Shown here in pieces: positions 1 to 9,805 of a DNA stretch of 50,403 nt. The notes under the pieces were generated by a model. It was given only the letters and a program-made list of their open reading frames with translations, had not been told where the DNA came from and ran no database searches. Source of the DNA: Zygnema cylindricum (Eukaryota; Streptophyta; Zygnematophyceae; Zygnematales; Zygnemataceae); assembly GCA_037447655.1 (NCBI GenBank), contig JBBHKE010002163.1:130774-181176 (forward strand). Direction: 5' to 3'. The position numbers were made by a program, and so were the translations under genes. How positions within the stretch are numbered: position 1 is the first letter of the stretch; each line of letters begins with the position of its first letter.

Positions 1-853
1 GCTTCTCTTACTATAACTTTGGACCCTGAAGTTGTTATACCGCCGTTTCGTGAAGTAGAATGCGGTAGAGTTAGTTCCTGAACGTACAGGAGTAAACGTT
101 CATCTTTCCCGTACGCTAGAAACCTACCGAGAGTATCTCTATATGTCTTCACCATGCTAAATCGTTGTTGTCAACCGACTAGTCTTTCAATTCCTCATAC
201 ATAATACGGTTGACTATGTTCTCGAACTCATCGGGTAACTTCATCAGTAAACAGTTAACCTTTTCTTTTACACTAAAATATATTCCCGCACTCTATAGCT
301 CCATGAAAAGTGTAGCAAGCTCATTGCAAAAATCCAACATTTTCCCTCTTTAGTATACATACTCCTTAACTTTCTGATCAGCCAACTGTTGTTGCTAAAT
401 CGTACCACTTCTGTATATCTCTATGAGAGCCATCCAAAGATCGCATGCCCTTTCTACTTGCAAATGAGGACATGCAAGTCCTTGATTGAGATGGCGTAAG
501 ATGAAGTGCTTTGCCGCCATATTGTTGAAGTCCCAGGTTTCAATATCATTCTCTTCGTTCCTCGGAATAGGTGACATGAATGCCGAACCAGTTGCTATGG
601 GTGTGGTCGTCTCTTTCTTCTTTCATTTTTCCATCACCTCTCTTTCCTTTGTTTCCTCCGATGAAGGTGGATCCTCTTTCATGGTGAATATGCTTCCTCC
701 AAACCCAAGAGGGATTCGAAGACTTGATGGACGCCTCAACCTTCCACTCACTATCCCCCAAAACCTTTTTTCGCATAGAGCTCCTATCATCATAGTTTCC
801 CAGTATATGAAACCAGTTCCATTAAAGATTGGTACCCTAGAGGGTGGGCCCAT
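1..853 (-). pseudogene. Ty1/copia gag fragment (family C1), truncated by window edge
   Basis: Minus-strand pieces in several frames match a copia-type gag. The start MGPPSRVP (ATG at 853-851) is followed by a DUF4219-like stretch with the pattern FNG..F.YWE.MM...CEKRFWGIVSG. A UBN2-like helix (AKHFILRHLN....ACDLWMALIEIYRSGTI) lies at 577-395, and further gag sequence (FCNELATLF, LMKLPDEFENIV) continues to base 1. Frame changes and stops make it a pseudogene. It sits directly downstream of an LTR and primer-binding site on the same strand. The intact relative at 8793-6928 shows the same order. The remainder lies outside the window. Confidence 0.8.
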
Positions 854-857
854 AACT
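845..857 (-). promoter_or_regulatory. Primer-binding site complementary to tRNA-iMet anticodon arm
   Basis: The 13 bases right after the LTR end read AGTTATGGGCCCA on the minus strand. Twelve are complementary to the anticodon loop and stem of eukaryotic initiator tRNA-Met (TGGGCCCATAAC). Half-tRNA priming of this kind is known for Drosophila copia. The ATG inside it is the start of the MGPPSRV gag reading frame. Confidence 0.75.
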
Positions 858-1890
858 TGAAACTCTGAGACCTCGATAAGTCCTCAGAGTGGACAGCTTC
901 CAAGAAGCCTCTAGGATAACCCTGACCCCTTTGTGTTTCAGCAAGAACACCGTGGCAAACAATAACCGTGAGCACCTTCACTCTTGTAAAGGCAAGACTC
1001 CCTTGAGTCGATATCAAAAAGAATCTCTGAATTTGTTCCCCTCACTCGTAAGTTATGGAGGGTCAAAGTTGACCTTTTGTACAGAAGCTCACTGGGAGAG
1101 AGGATCCTATCTCCTAATTTTTCTAAGTCTTATCTCTCTCACAGACTCTATCTACTGATATACGGAGCCAATCATATTCCACTTTCGTACACAAAAGTAC
1201 ATCTACCGGTGTACTTTTTGTATGAACATTGTACGGCATGGCCTAAATGTCGACACATGTCATATCTGGATTCGGTGGCGTAATCTCCAGAGATACCACG
1301 ATCCAATGTAATTTTGCCACGTGGCATCCGATGTGGCGATGACCACAAACCGCTGAAATTCTCTTCCGCGATTTTGGCGTTCATTCTGGCCATCCGATTA
1401 AATTTACATTTAATTGTAGCCGTAATGAATACGTGCGCGGTATTCGTTTCGCTAAAGAAACAAATGCGCAGTATTCGTTTCTTTATCCGTACCACAATCC
1501 GTACTTTACATTACTGATTCTATGTATCCCGTAAATTGTATCAGTTAAATGAATTATCCTACTTGTTAATGTATAACTAAAAATCAAACCATATAGTACG
1601 TATCACTAGCTAAAGACTTAACGGTTTAAGGCTACCAGCTACCAGCAGCTTGCGGTCCGGCAGGTTCTAGGATCAAATCCTGTGGCCGGCACATATCTTT
1701 TTAGTAAATAAACCCCTAACTAATATATATTTCTCGTAAATATCTGGATAGCCTAGGTAGCCATGGCTCTAGCTCCCTCTCCGAACTCTCAGTGACTGCG
1801 ACAAGTTTGAGAGTCGGAGAGAGAAGTTAGAGGTAGACTGCCTCGACTTCTTTCTATATTTCTATTTAGACCTAGATAATACTTTAAACG
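858..1890 (-). repeat. LTR of C1 copia element (diverged 5' LTR of the gag at 853-1)
   Basis: It begins with TGAAACTCTGAG (the minus-strand LTR end) and matches the LTRs at 5666-6909 and 8798-10041 in order: the 8-bp inverted repeat ACTCTGAG/CTCAGAGT, the CCACGTGGCATC block, a degenerate GTTTCGCTAAAGAAAC palindrome near 1450-1490, the AGGATCAAATCC hairpin near 1672, and a right end near TAGACCTAGATAATACT. It is about 200 bp shorter than the intact LTRs and clearly older. The right boundary is approximate. Confidence 0.7.
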
Positions 1891-1894
1891 GACC

Positions 1895-2254
1895 ATTAAT
1901 TTCTACACATAGTACCTTTCTGTACTTTACAATCATGTGATTGGTTCGTACTTCAGTAGATAGGGGCTGTGAGAGGGATTTAGGACTTAGGAAAATCTGG
2001 TAGATAGTCACCTCTCTCTATGAGAGCTTTGTATAAAATTGGCATTTTTTGCCGGCTCATAACTTATCCGTTGGTTGGCCGTTTTCAGTGATTCTTTTTG
2101 CTACGGACTAAGGGGAGTCTAGGCTGCACAACGGTGTAGTTAATTTGTCAGTTTAATTGCTTTGGCAGCATTGATTGTGGCTTAAAGTGGGTTAGTTATA
2201 AACTATCTAGAGGCTTCATGTATTCTAATGTCCAATAGAGGACACAGAATTGCA
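1895..2254 (+). repeat. Truncated C1 LTR, opposite orientation
   Basis: This stretch matches the reverse complement of the 5' portion of the 5666 LTR. Shared blocks include GTACTTCAGTAGATAG, GATTTAGGACTTAGGAAAAT, a TATA-like TTTGTATAAAAT, TTTTCAGTGATTCTTTTTGC and GGGGAGTCTAGGCTGCACA. It ends in CA at 2254, directly before a primer-binding site. It abuts the minus-strand LTR head to head. Confidence 0.65.
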
Positions 2255-2267
2255 AGTTATGGGCCCA
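2255..2267 (+). promoter_or_regulatory. Primer-binding site, half tRNA-iMet type
   Basis: AGTTATGGGCCCA follows the CA end of the truncated LTR. It is the same site as in the other two C1 copies, and the gag ATG (2259-2261) lies within it. Confidence 0.7.
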
Positions 2268-4152
2268 CCCTCTAGGGTGCCCAGTTTCAAGGATATGTGT
2301 TTAGCTATAGGGAAGCCATGATGATGGGAGACTTGTGCGAAAAACGGTACTGGGGTATCGTTAGTGGACAAGTGAAACGTCCACCTTCGGGAACCTCACC
2401 AGGATTTGAGGAGTAAGGTTTCCAACAGCATCGACTATATCCACAGAAAAGGTAGACGATAGGGAGAGGAGTGTGTCAAATAGGGGAAAGGGAAGGAGAC
2501 ACCCCTCACTCCTATTGCCACGGCACCGGAAGAGCCGGTTGTGAAACCGTGGAGAACGATACTCAATTAAGGGAAGACATGAACATGGTCCAAGAACTTC
2601 ATTCTAAGCCACTTGAGTAAAGCTCGCCACCTTACCTTCACATTTACAAGGCCGAGGAGTTTGGGTGAGTTTGTGACTCTATGGAGTGGTATTATTCAAT
2701 AGCTCCAGTTGGCTGAGCAAAAGCAAGTGAGTTACACTTACAAAGGAGGAAAGATGTTAGATTATTGTAATGATCTTTCTTCTTTCTATATGGAGATGGA
2801 AGCGTCGAGTGGACAGGTACAATGAAGATGAAATTTAACACTCTATCATGAAGTTACCAGATGAGTATGAGAACATTTTGTACCGAGTAAAAGAAATGAC
2901 TGATAGTTCATTGAAGTGGAATACATGTTCCGGATGATACTTGTGCAGGAAAACACTATGGAGATTAGGAGAGGAGGAAAGAGCATTCAAGCTCTAGCTG
3001 CAGGAGGGGATCGATGGGGGAAGGACCCGAGTAAACCGTACAAAGGGGGAAGGGATCACTCGGCATGACCAATGCTTCCAAAGGGCCTTTGTCCCTTTTG
3101 CAAGAAGCCGAGACACTTTATTGCAGATTGTGTCAAGCTATCGGAGTTGAGGCTCCGAGAGAACCGTGGAGGGGGTTCTTCCGGTGGGAAGAAAAAGGCG
3201 CTTTTGGTTACAAAAGTGACACGAGAAATCGAGGACGAGTCTTCTGAGGAGGATAAGGAGCTTCTTCTTGACGAGAGTCTGGAGGAGAAGGAGATTCCTC
3301 GGAGACATAAGTGTGCCCTTGAAGCAATTCGGGAAGCTCCATAGGAAGGATGGATCATCGACTCAGGTACATCCATGCATATTTATCATGATTACGAACT
3401 CTTCACTCAGCTAAGAAAGATCCCAACTTTAGAGATAGAGTATGGGGATGGGATAGTGGTTACTACATATCTAGTGGGCTCAGTAGATATGAAAGTCTTA
3501 GTGGAGGGTAAGACTTCTATACTAACATTCTTAGATGTACTCTACATTCCTCAGCTGAGTAAAAATCTTATCACTATATCTGTGTAAGATTACAAAGAGT
3601 TTGATACCTTCACTAGAAAGGGAGTCTTACAGTATGGGGATGGTTGCTACATGATAAGGTTGCCAATGAATGTTTAGGCTTAACGTGAGTAATGAATAGA
3701 AGAATGCTTACTATGTTGGTGTCCCTAAGTTTTTGATTTGGCATAAACAATTGGGACATGTGCATTTTGATAGGTAGAGGGAGATGAAAAAGCTTGGGGT
3801 AGTAGAAGGAATTCAGTTTGTGGATAATGAAATTATGGATGATTGTAGTGGCTTTGCTCAAGGTAAGGCTCACTGACCACCCTTTCCCAAAGTCGCCACA
3901 TATAGAGGTGAGAAAGTACTAGAATTGGTCCACACAGATATTTGGGGACCTGCAAAAGTACCTTTGGTTGGAGGAAAGAGGTTTATGTTGAAAATAACCG
4001 ATGACTAGTCTAGATACTCTAGAGTCTACTTCCCAAAAACAAAGTCTGAAACATCAACTTACTACAAAGAATTTAAAGCCTGGAGAGAAAAGTTGCATGA
4101 AACCCCCATTAAAAAAATAAAGAGTGATAACGGAGGGGAATATACCTCCAAC
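2259..4152 (+). pseudogene. C1 copia polyprotein remnant: gag, protease, integrase core
   Basis: The gag start (MGPPSRVP) decays quickly. A CCHC zinc knuckle (CPFCKKPRHFIADC) is at about 3090-3131. A copia aspartic protease follows at about 3345-3587, with WIIDSGTSMHI and YIPQLSKNLITIS. A GAG-pre-integrase piece (LIWHKQLGHVHF) is at about 3735. The integrase core at 3907-4152 has LVHTDIWGP (first catalytic D) and IKSDNGGEYTS (second D). Stops occur throughout. The coding is cut at about 4153 by another copia sequence in the opposite orientation, so the catalytic E, RT and RNase H are missing. This copy shows that the gag-only element at 5666-10041 derives from a family that once had pol. Confidence 0.8.
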
Positions 4153-5133
4153 CAGGAAAAGGGAAAACCGGCGGGTTTGGTGGAGGATAATAATAATTAG
4201 GAGGGTGCCACGGTGACGGTGGGCCGTACGGCAAATTTAAGTCAACCGTCGCGTGCGCTACATGACCAGGTGGCGGTGGGTAGTCGTGGGAATACGACAA
4301 GGACCGCGGATTTGGGTTTGTTGGAGGAAGTCCTTGTTGTCCCCCAGCCGTACGGTCTTTTTCACGTTTCTTCATCAATGCAGGGCACGTGTCAATGACG
4401 TGGTCACGCTCCTTGCAATATTTGTAAAAAGGTTGAGATCTTGCAATCATTGGAGGTTTCTTGGGGGAAGAGACAACAATTGCCGAACCATCAGTAATAA
4501 TGCCAAGTTTGTTAAGATTAAGACGCGTCTCTTCGTGTAACAAGCGATTAGTGAGATTTGACAACGTGATCGTAAAAGTATCAATACTGACCGTACCTGC
4601 AAAAGAGTCAAACGACAAAGGTAATCCTCCCAAAATGGTACTTATGAGATCCTCATGAGTGATTGTGTAATTAATACACTTAAGTTGTCCAGCTAATGAT
4701 TCAATTCGTTTTCTTGGGATTCATACTTGTCCTTTTGAGCATTGTTGAATTGGAGACGTAGCGCCAAGCGATGTGGCCAAGTGTCGCTTTCATACGCGCG
4801 ACAAAGAATCCGCCACGCCTCATAGGAAGTAGTCGCAGCGCGAATCCGATTCGCAATCTGGCCCTCCTAAGAAAGGACGAGACGCGACAACGCGACAAAA
4901 ACTTTTTCAATCCATGAAGCGACAGCTGTCTGAACAGTGGCAGAAGTGTAATGAAAGGCGTCGGGAAGAACAAGCAACATGAGAATGCCATTAATGTGTT
5001 CCCATATTTTTTCAAAAGAAAACAAATGATGGATTTGGAATTTCCAGTCATATAAAATTTCGCCTTGAAATTTCGGGACAGAGTTTGAGACAGACGAAAA
5101 GCTAGGCCCATAACCTATTGAATGAGAGGCCAT
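4153..5133 (-). pseudogene. Ty1/copia gag of a second family (C2), frameshifted
   Basis: From ATG 5133 the minus strand encodes VPKFQGEILYDWKFQIHHLF and EKIWEHINGI, a DUF4219-like copia gag N-terminus. A frameshift near 4880 moves the frame. The C-terminal 170 residues (4633-4153) hold the UBN2 end (LPLSFDSFAGTVSIDTFTITLSNL as fragments), a damaged zinc knuckle (KYCKERDHVIDTC, first Cys lost) and a Pro/Tyr-rich tail. The sequence ends where C1 integrase begins, so C2 inserted into, or recombined with, the C1 element. Its start differs from C1 (MASHS versus MGPPS) and no initiator-tRNA site is seen upstream. Confidence 0.7.
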
Positions 5134-5665
5134 AAAAAGCCGAAAAAGACTTAATATGAAAGAATATTAAAGATAGGCTGAAGTAGTAGAAAAGGCCAAG
5201 ATATGACAAAAGAGAGGAAAAAGAGTAACGACGAACAAGGGAACAAGTGAGAGGTTCGTCGTTTGAGTGTCTTTTTGATAAAGTAATTTTACATAACGAA
5301 ACAAGGTAGTTTTATAGTAAGACAGATTAAGAGGTAGCCGCAAAAAGGCTTTAAAGATACATCTAATCTAAAACCTAACTTAGGAAAGTACATCTAGTTA
5401 CGGTAAAAGGAATCTAAGTCAAAAAATATTCCTATGTAAGAATCAACAATTCTAATAAAGGTATGTACATTCCACTAAATAAAGTACACAACGCTAAACC
5501 AAAGTACTAGACTTATAGCGTAGCAATTAGGACTCAAAAAGTACTGTAGAAAAAAACAAGTAGTTTTAGAATGCTTTAAGTGTATTCCAACATATACAAC
5601 AGTTAAATAAAATTGCTATTATAACTTATTACTGGCTATAATAATATATATAATGTGTCATATAA
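5134..5665. other. AT-rich stretch without gene
   Basis: No coding sequence is recognised. It lies upstream of the C2 gag start and may hold the C2 leader and LTR, but no matching second copy is in the window. It ends at the left end of the C1 element. Confidence 0.4.
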
Positions 5666-6035
5666 TGATACTCTGAGACCTCCATTGGCCCTCAGAGTAT
5701 GCAGATCCAAAAAAAGCTAATCTAGATAGTACCGACTCCAAGTTGATATAAACCCAAATGACTGACCCCTTGACAATCAAAACCCCAATATAGATTCACC
5801 CCTGTGAAATAACACTTTCTGTGTGCTCAGTTCCACCACAGAATGCAAAGTTAGAATATGAGATTTGGACACATTCACCCACTTTGACTTTCCCTTAGAA
5901 ATACAGCCACCCTGGCAGACAAAAAACTCTGACCGACTACACCCCTGTGTAGCCTAGACTCCCCTGAGTCCGCAGCATAAAGAATCACTGAAAATGGTCA
6001 AGTAAATTGATAGTTATGGCTGGCCAAAGTTTGCC

Positions 6036-6043
6036 ATATATAC
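6036..6043 (-). promoter_or_regulatory. Probable TATA box in LTR
   Basis: The minus strand reads CCTGTATATATGG here, about 370 bp before the LTR end. The same motif is at 9168-9174 in the other LTR and degenerate (TTTGTATAAAAT) in the LTR at 1895-2254. A role in transcription start is inferred from position and AT motif only. Confidence 0.45.
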
Positions 6044-6397
6044 AGGGTGCTCTCTGGGAGAGGCAGCTGCCTACCCAAAATTTTCTAAGTCCTATACCCT
6101 CTCTAAAACTCTATCTACTGAAGTACGGCACCAATCAAATTACTGTATCGTACAGAAAAGTACAGGTGTCGGTGTACTTTATGTACGACCATTGTACGAC
6201 ATGGCCAAAATGTCGACACGTGTCAAATCAGGATTAGTTCTTGTAATCTTCGGAATTCCCGTAGTCCAATGTTATCACGCCACGTGTCATCTGACGTAGC
6301 AAAGACCGTTAAACGCCAAAAATGCCTTTTCCGTGATCGCGGCGCCTATCGTGGCCATCCGATCAAAATCGGCTATAATCCTAGCCGCTAAAATTCG

Positions 6398-6500
6398 ACG
6401 CGCGGTATTTGTTTCGCTATCGAAACAAATGCGCGGTATTTGTTTCGCTATCGAAACAAATGCGCGGTATTTGTTTCGATATCGAAACAAATGCGCGGTA
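6398..6500. repeat. 31-bp tandem palindromic repeats in LTR
   Basis: There are three units of GCGCGGTATTTGTTTCG followed by CTATCGAAACAAAT, plus a partial fourth. Each centres on the near-palindrome GTTTCGNTATCGAAAC; the third unit (GTTTCGATATCGAAAC) is perfect. Confidence 0.9.
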
Positions 6501-6673
6501 TCCGTTCTGTCCCCATACCGTACTTCGTACTAATTTAAACTGTATCTATGTACTAAGTATCTATTAGCCGTTAATCGGATTAATCTACATATAACGATTT
6601 ATATATGTATCAAACCCTCTATATCGTAATATCTGTTCTAGACATAACGGCTAGAGCTAACGGCTAATGCGGA

Positions 6674-6716
6674 TTGACGAACGGTAGGTACCAGGATCAA
6701 TTCCTGGGTCCGTCAA
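6674..6716. other. Hairpin resembling tRNA acceptor plus T-arm
   Basis: Outer arms TTGACGAAC/GTCCGTCAA (one mismatch) enclose CCAGG-ATCAATT-CCTGG, a 5-bp stem with a 7-base loop. GGATCAATTCC is close to the pol III B box GGTTCRANNCC. Confidence 0.55.
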
Positions 6717-6909
6717 GTAACTTTTGGTAAGTCTACCTAATTTACACCCTGTCTTCTCTAGAGAGCCTAAGCAGCCATGGCTGTAGCTCCCTATCCAGCC
6801 TTCAGTGACTACAACAAGTGTGGGGGCTTGGAAAGGGGAGTTAGAGGCAGACCGCCTCAGCTCTTTTTCTTATCCTAATACAGACCTAGAAAATACTCAA
6901 ATATCAACA

Positions 6910-6922
6910 CTTCCCTTATTTT
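6910..6922 (-). promoter_or_regulatory. Polypurine tract
   Basis: The minus strand reads AAAATAAGGGAAG immediately before the 3' LTR start TGTTGATA, the expected position for plus-strand priming. Confidence 0.65.
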
Positions 6923-6927
6923 CTAGT

Positions 6928-8793
6928 CTATTTTTCTTTCAACTTCCACAAACAAGTAAACAAACACCCCCTCCCCTTTTTCCTTTTCTTTTTCCTTTTT
7001 CCTTTTCCTTTCATAAAACTTAAGTATTTAACACAATGCATTAAATGAACTGAAATGATAATTGTATCACACATTTTATTTAACATCCCATTTTTCTTAA
7101 ATCCGAGCAAAGATTTTATCCACCTCTTCTCTTTTCCATCCACACTAAATCCACTTTCCCTCTTGAAATTCAAACAACCAGCCCCATCCCCAACCTGCAA
7201 CTCATACCCAGATGATAACCCTTTTACAGGCACATCTTCACAAAAGACATCACACCAAGTAGTAATGTCAAATCCACCCACCTCCAAATATTCCCAAAAA
7301 CCACTAGTCCCCACTAAGTTCCTCATAAGATCTACATCTTCCGTACTCATATTTTTATCCATGATAATTACCCCATTTTCTGAACTTCCCTCACTGTCTC
7401 CCATGGAATTCTTTCCACTATCACTTTCTATTTTATTTCTTAATAAATATTTCTCTTCTCCCCTATCCTTTAAAACCCCCTCTAGAATTAATTCTCCCCT
7501 TTCCTCGGAATCCGTTGAAGTCTCCCTTTCCGACCAGTTTTCTGTTTCCAAAATATCTATGAAACTATCCTTAATATTTTGAACTTCTTCAAGTATCTCC
7601 TCTCTCTTTACTTCTCTTATACCTCCAAAAGCACACTGTTGCCTTCGTCCAATTTCTGTGTACTTTTCTATCTTCCCCATTCTACCGATGTCAAGAAGCT
7701 CCAATTTTTCTTCATCCTCTTTCTCCTCTTCCTCTTCGTCCTCCTCATCCACATTCCAACTTCTAAGTTTTTCTAAACAAGGGCATTCCTCCATATAATG
7801 ACCCGGTTCCCTACAAAAGAAGCAAACCCCTTTTTTCAAAGCTCCCGTGTCTTTTCTTCTCCCCCTTTTTCCACCAAAGTTCCGATAAGGTTTACCTTTG
7901 TCTTTCTTCCTCTCATCACGCTTCCGCTCGTCACCACCGTTCCTCTCATTACGCTTCCGCTCGTCACCGCCGTTCTTCTCATCACGCTTCCGCCAATCAC
8001 CACCAGCTGAAAATGCATTGACCCTGTCCTTTCCTCTACGAAGCTCCAAAGTGCTTTCCCTCACAAGAATTATCCCCATGGTAAAGCTCCAAGTCCATGG
8101 GGAGCCATCCATTGCCTGCATACGATAAATAATGTTTTCGTACTCACTTGGGAGTTTCATAAGTAGTGTATTAATCTTACTCTCCTCAGATTCTACATAT
8201 CCCGCACTAGCTAGCTCAACATATAACGCAGCAATATCATTGCAAAACTCTATCATTCTACCGCCTTTATAAACATAGGCATCTATTTCCTGTTTTACTA
8301 ATTGCTGCCTCTGAATAGTCTCACTCTTATAAATCTGAATTAGTACTTCCCATATCTTTGAAGACTTGGTTAGACTTAAAAGAGTGATAGCTATCGACTT
8401 AGACACATATCTAAGTATGAGATGTTTTGCTATAGTGTTTTTGTATTCCCCTATTTTTCTGTCATTTTCTTCAGTTTTAATCCCTACATGTGGTACCATA
8501 GCTGAGAGCCTAGCTCCCCTCACCATAGATGTCCTTTTTTCCTTCTCCCCTATTTCCCCATCCACGGAAAGATTCTTCCCTTCACCTTCTGTTGCATCTG
8601 AGCTCCGGATGATATTCTGGGCAGCCTCAGATGAATCTCCATAGTAAGCTCCTCCAAAGCCAGGTGGCGGACATCTCACTTGTCCCGAAACAATTCCCCA
8701 TAAGTGCTTCTCGAAAAGCAATCCCGCCATTGTAAACTCCCAATAAGTGAAGTCTGTTCCATCGAACATAGGCACCCTAGATGGTGGGCCCAT
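6928..8793 (-). CDS. Gag-like protein of C1 copia element, 621 aa, intact
   Basis: This is an open frame from ATG 8793-8791 to the stop at 6928. An in-frame Met 24 bases upstream lies inside the LTR, so I chose the ATG within the primer-binding site; MGPPSRVP is conserved in all three C1 copies. Residues ~5-37 are DUF4219-like (FDGTDFTYWEFTMAG...HLWGIVSG) and ~110-245 UBN2-like gag (AKHLILRY, IWEVLIQIYKSETI, LLMKLPSEYENIIYRM). Residues ~265-300 are basic 11-residue repeats, ~324-337 a CCHC knuckle (CFFCREPGHYMEEC) and ~349-365 an acidic run. A 250-residue tail follows, rich in Glu/Ser and ending in a Lys/Arg cluster. Copia polyproteins normally continue into protease and integrase; here there are none, only a stretch (VGDGAG, VDGKEKRW) faintly like protease. 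The product presumably forms particles and is mobilised in trans. Confidence 0.85.
   Translation of the reverse strand: MGPPSRVPMFDGTDFTYWEFTMAGLLFEKHLWGIVSGQVRCPPPGFGGAYYGDSSEAAQNIIRSSDATEGEGKNLSVDGEIGEKEKRTSMVRGARLSAMVPHVGIKTEENDRKIGEYKNTIAKHLILRYVSKSIAITLLSLTKSSKIWEVLIQIYKSETIQRQQLVKQEIDAYVYKGGRMIEFCNDIAALYVELASAGYVESEESKINTLLMKLPSEYENIIYRMQAMDGSPWTWSFTMGIILVRESTLELRRGKDRVNAFSAGGDWRKRDEKNGGDERKRNERNGGDERKRDERKKDKGKPYRNFGGKRGRRKDTGALKKGVCFFCREPGHYMEECPCLEKLRSWNVDEEDEEEEEKEDEEKLELLDIGRMGKIEKYTEIGRRQQCAFGGIREVKREEILEEVQNIKDSFIDILETENWSERETSTDSEERGELILEGVLKDRGEEKYLLRNKIESDSGKNSMGDSEGSSENGVIIMDKNMSTEDVDLMRNLVGTSGFWEYLEVGGFDITTWCDVFCEDVPVKGLSSGYELQVGDGAGCLNFKRESGFSVDGKEKRWIKSLLGFKKNGMLNKMCDTIIISVHLMHCVKYLSFMKGKGKRKKKRKKGRGCLFTCLWKLKEK
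7918..8002 (-). repeat. 33-bp in-frame tandem repeat within gag
   Basis: About 2.6 copies of a 33-bp unit encode 11-residue repeats of the type RKRNERNGGDE, making a basic linker before the zinc knuckle. Confidence 0.85.
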
Positions 8794-8797
8794 AACC
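8785..8797 (-). promoter_or_regulatory. Primer-binding site, 13/13 complement of tRNA-iMet anticodon arm
   Basis: The minus strand reads GGTTATGGGCCCA directly after the LTR terminal CA. This is the exact complement of TGGGCCCATAACC in initiator tRNA-Met. The gag ATG occupies the complement of the CAU anticodon. No 3'-end type site (TGGTATCAGAGC) is found after the LTR. Confidence 0.8.
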
Positions 8798-9529
8798 TGA
8801 AACTCTGAGACCTCCATTGGCCCTCAGTGTATGCAGATCCAAAAAAAGCTAATCTAGATAGTACCGACTCCAAGTTGATATAAACCCAAATGACTGACCC
8901 CTTGATAGTCAAAACCCCAATATAGATTCACCCCTGTGAAATAACACTTCCTGTGTGCTCAGTTCCACCACAGAATGCAAAGTTAGAATATGAGATTTGG
9001 ACACATTCACCCACTTTGACTTTCCCTTAGAAATACAGCCACCATGGCAGACAAAAAACTCTGACCGACTACACCCCTGTGTAGCCTGGACTCCCCTGAG
9101 TCCGCAGCAAAAAGAATCACTGAAAATGGTCAAGTAAATTGATAGTTATGGCTGGCCAAAGTTTGCCATATATACAGGGTGCTCTCTGGGAGAGGCAGCT
9201 GCCTACCCAAAATTTTCTAAGTCCTATACCCTCTCTAAAACTCTATCTACTGAAGTACGGCACCAATCAAATTACTGTGTCGTACAGAAAAGTACAGGTG
9301 CCGGTGTACTTTATGTACGACCATTGTACGACATGGCCAAAATGTCGACACGTGTCAAATCAGGATTAGTTCCTGTAATCTTCGGAATTCCCGTAGTCCA
9401 ATGTTATCACGCCACGTGTCATCTGACGTGGCAAAGACCGTTAAACGCCAAAAATGCCTTTTCCTTCAACGCGGCGCCTATCGTGGTTGTCCGATCAAAA
9501 CCGGCTATAATCGTAGCCGCTGAAATTCG

Positions 9530-9632
9530 ACGCGCGGTATTTGTTTCGCTATCGAAACAAATGCGCGGTATTTGTTTCGCTATCGAAACAAATGCGCGGT
9601 ATTTGTTTCGATATCGAAACAAATGCGCGGTA
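9530..9632. repeat. 31-bp tandem palindromic repeats, second LTR
   Basis: Same three-unit array as at 6398-6500, with no change in unit number between the two LTRs. Confidence 0.9.
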
Positions 9633-9805
9633 TCCGTTCTGTCCCCATACCGTACTTCGTACTAATTTAAACTGTATCTATGTACTAAGTATCTATTAGC
9701 CGTTAAACGGATTAATCTACATATAACGATTTATATATCTATCAAACCCTCTATATCGTAATATCTGTTCTAGACATAACGGCTAGAGCTAACGGCTAAT
9801 GCGGA

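Larger units (their letters stand above)
5666..6909 (-). repeat. 3' LTR of the gag-only element
   Basis: It carries TATA-like sequence at 6036-6043, three 31-bp palindromic units at 6398-6500, a hairpin at 6674-6716, and a perfect 10-bp inverted repeat ATACTCTGAG/CTCAGAGTAT at its outer end (5668-5700). It matches 8798-10041 over its whole length. Confidence 0.9.

Noticed and set aside
6398-6500. Regular 31-bp palindromic repeats as a CRISPR array
   Set aside because: There are no spacers, only three units, the setting is a eukaryotic LTR, and the same array is in the paired LTR.
7055-7582. Plus-strand ORF of 175 residues
   Set aside because: It is antisense to the intact gag ORF and is Ser/Phe/Leu-rich as expected from the complement of Glu/Lys codons.
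8800-8822. Bases AGGTCTCAGAGTTTCAGG as a 3'-end tRNA-iMet primer site (plant type TGGTATCAGAGC)
   Set aside because: The sequence lies inside the LTR, and its counterpart is at the outer end of the other LTR, so it cannot be the primer site. The site after the LTR matches the anticodon arm instead.
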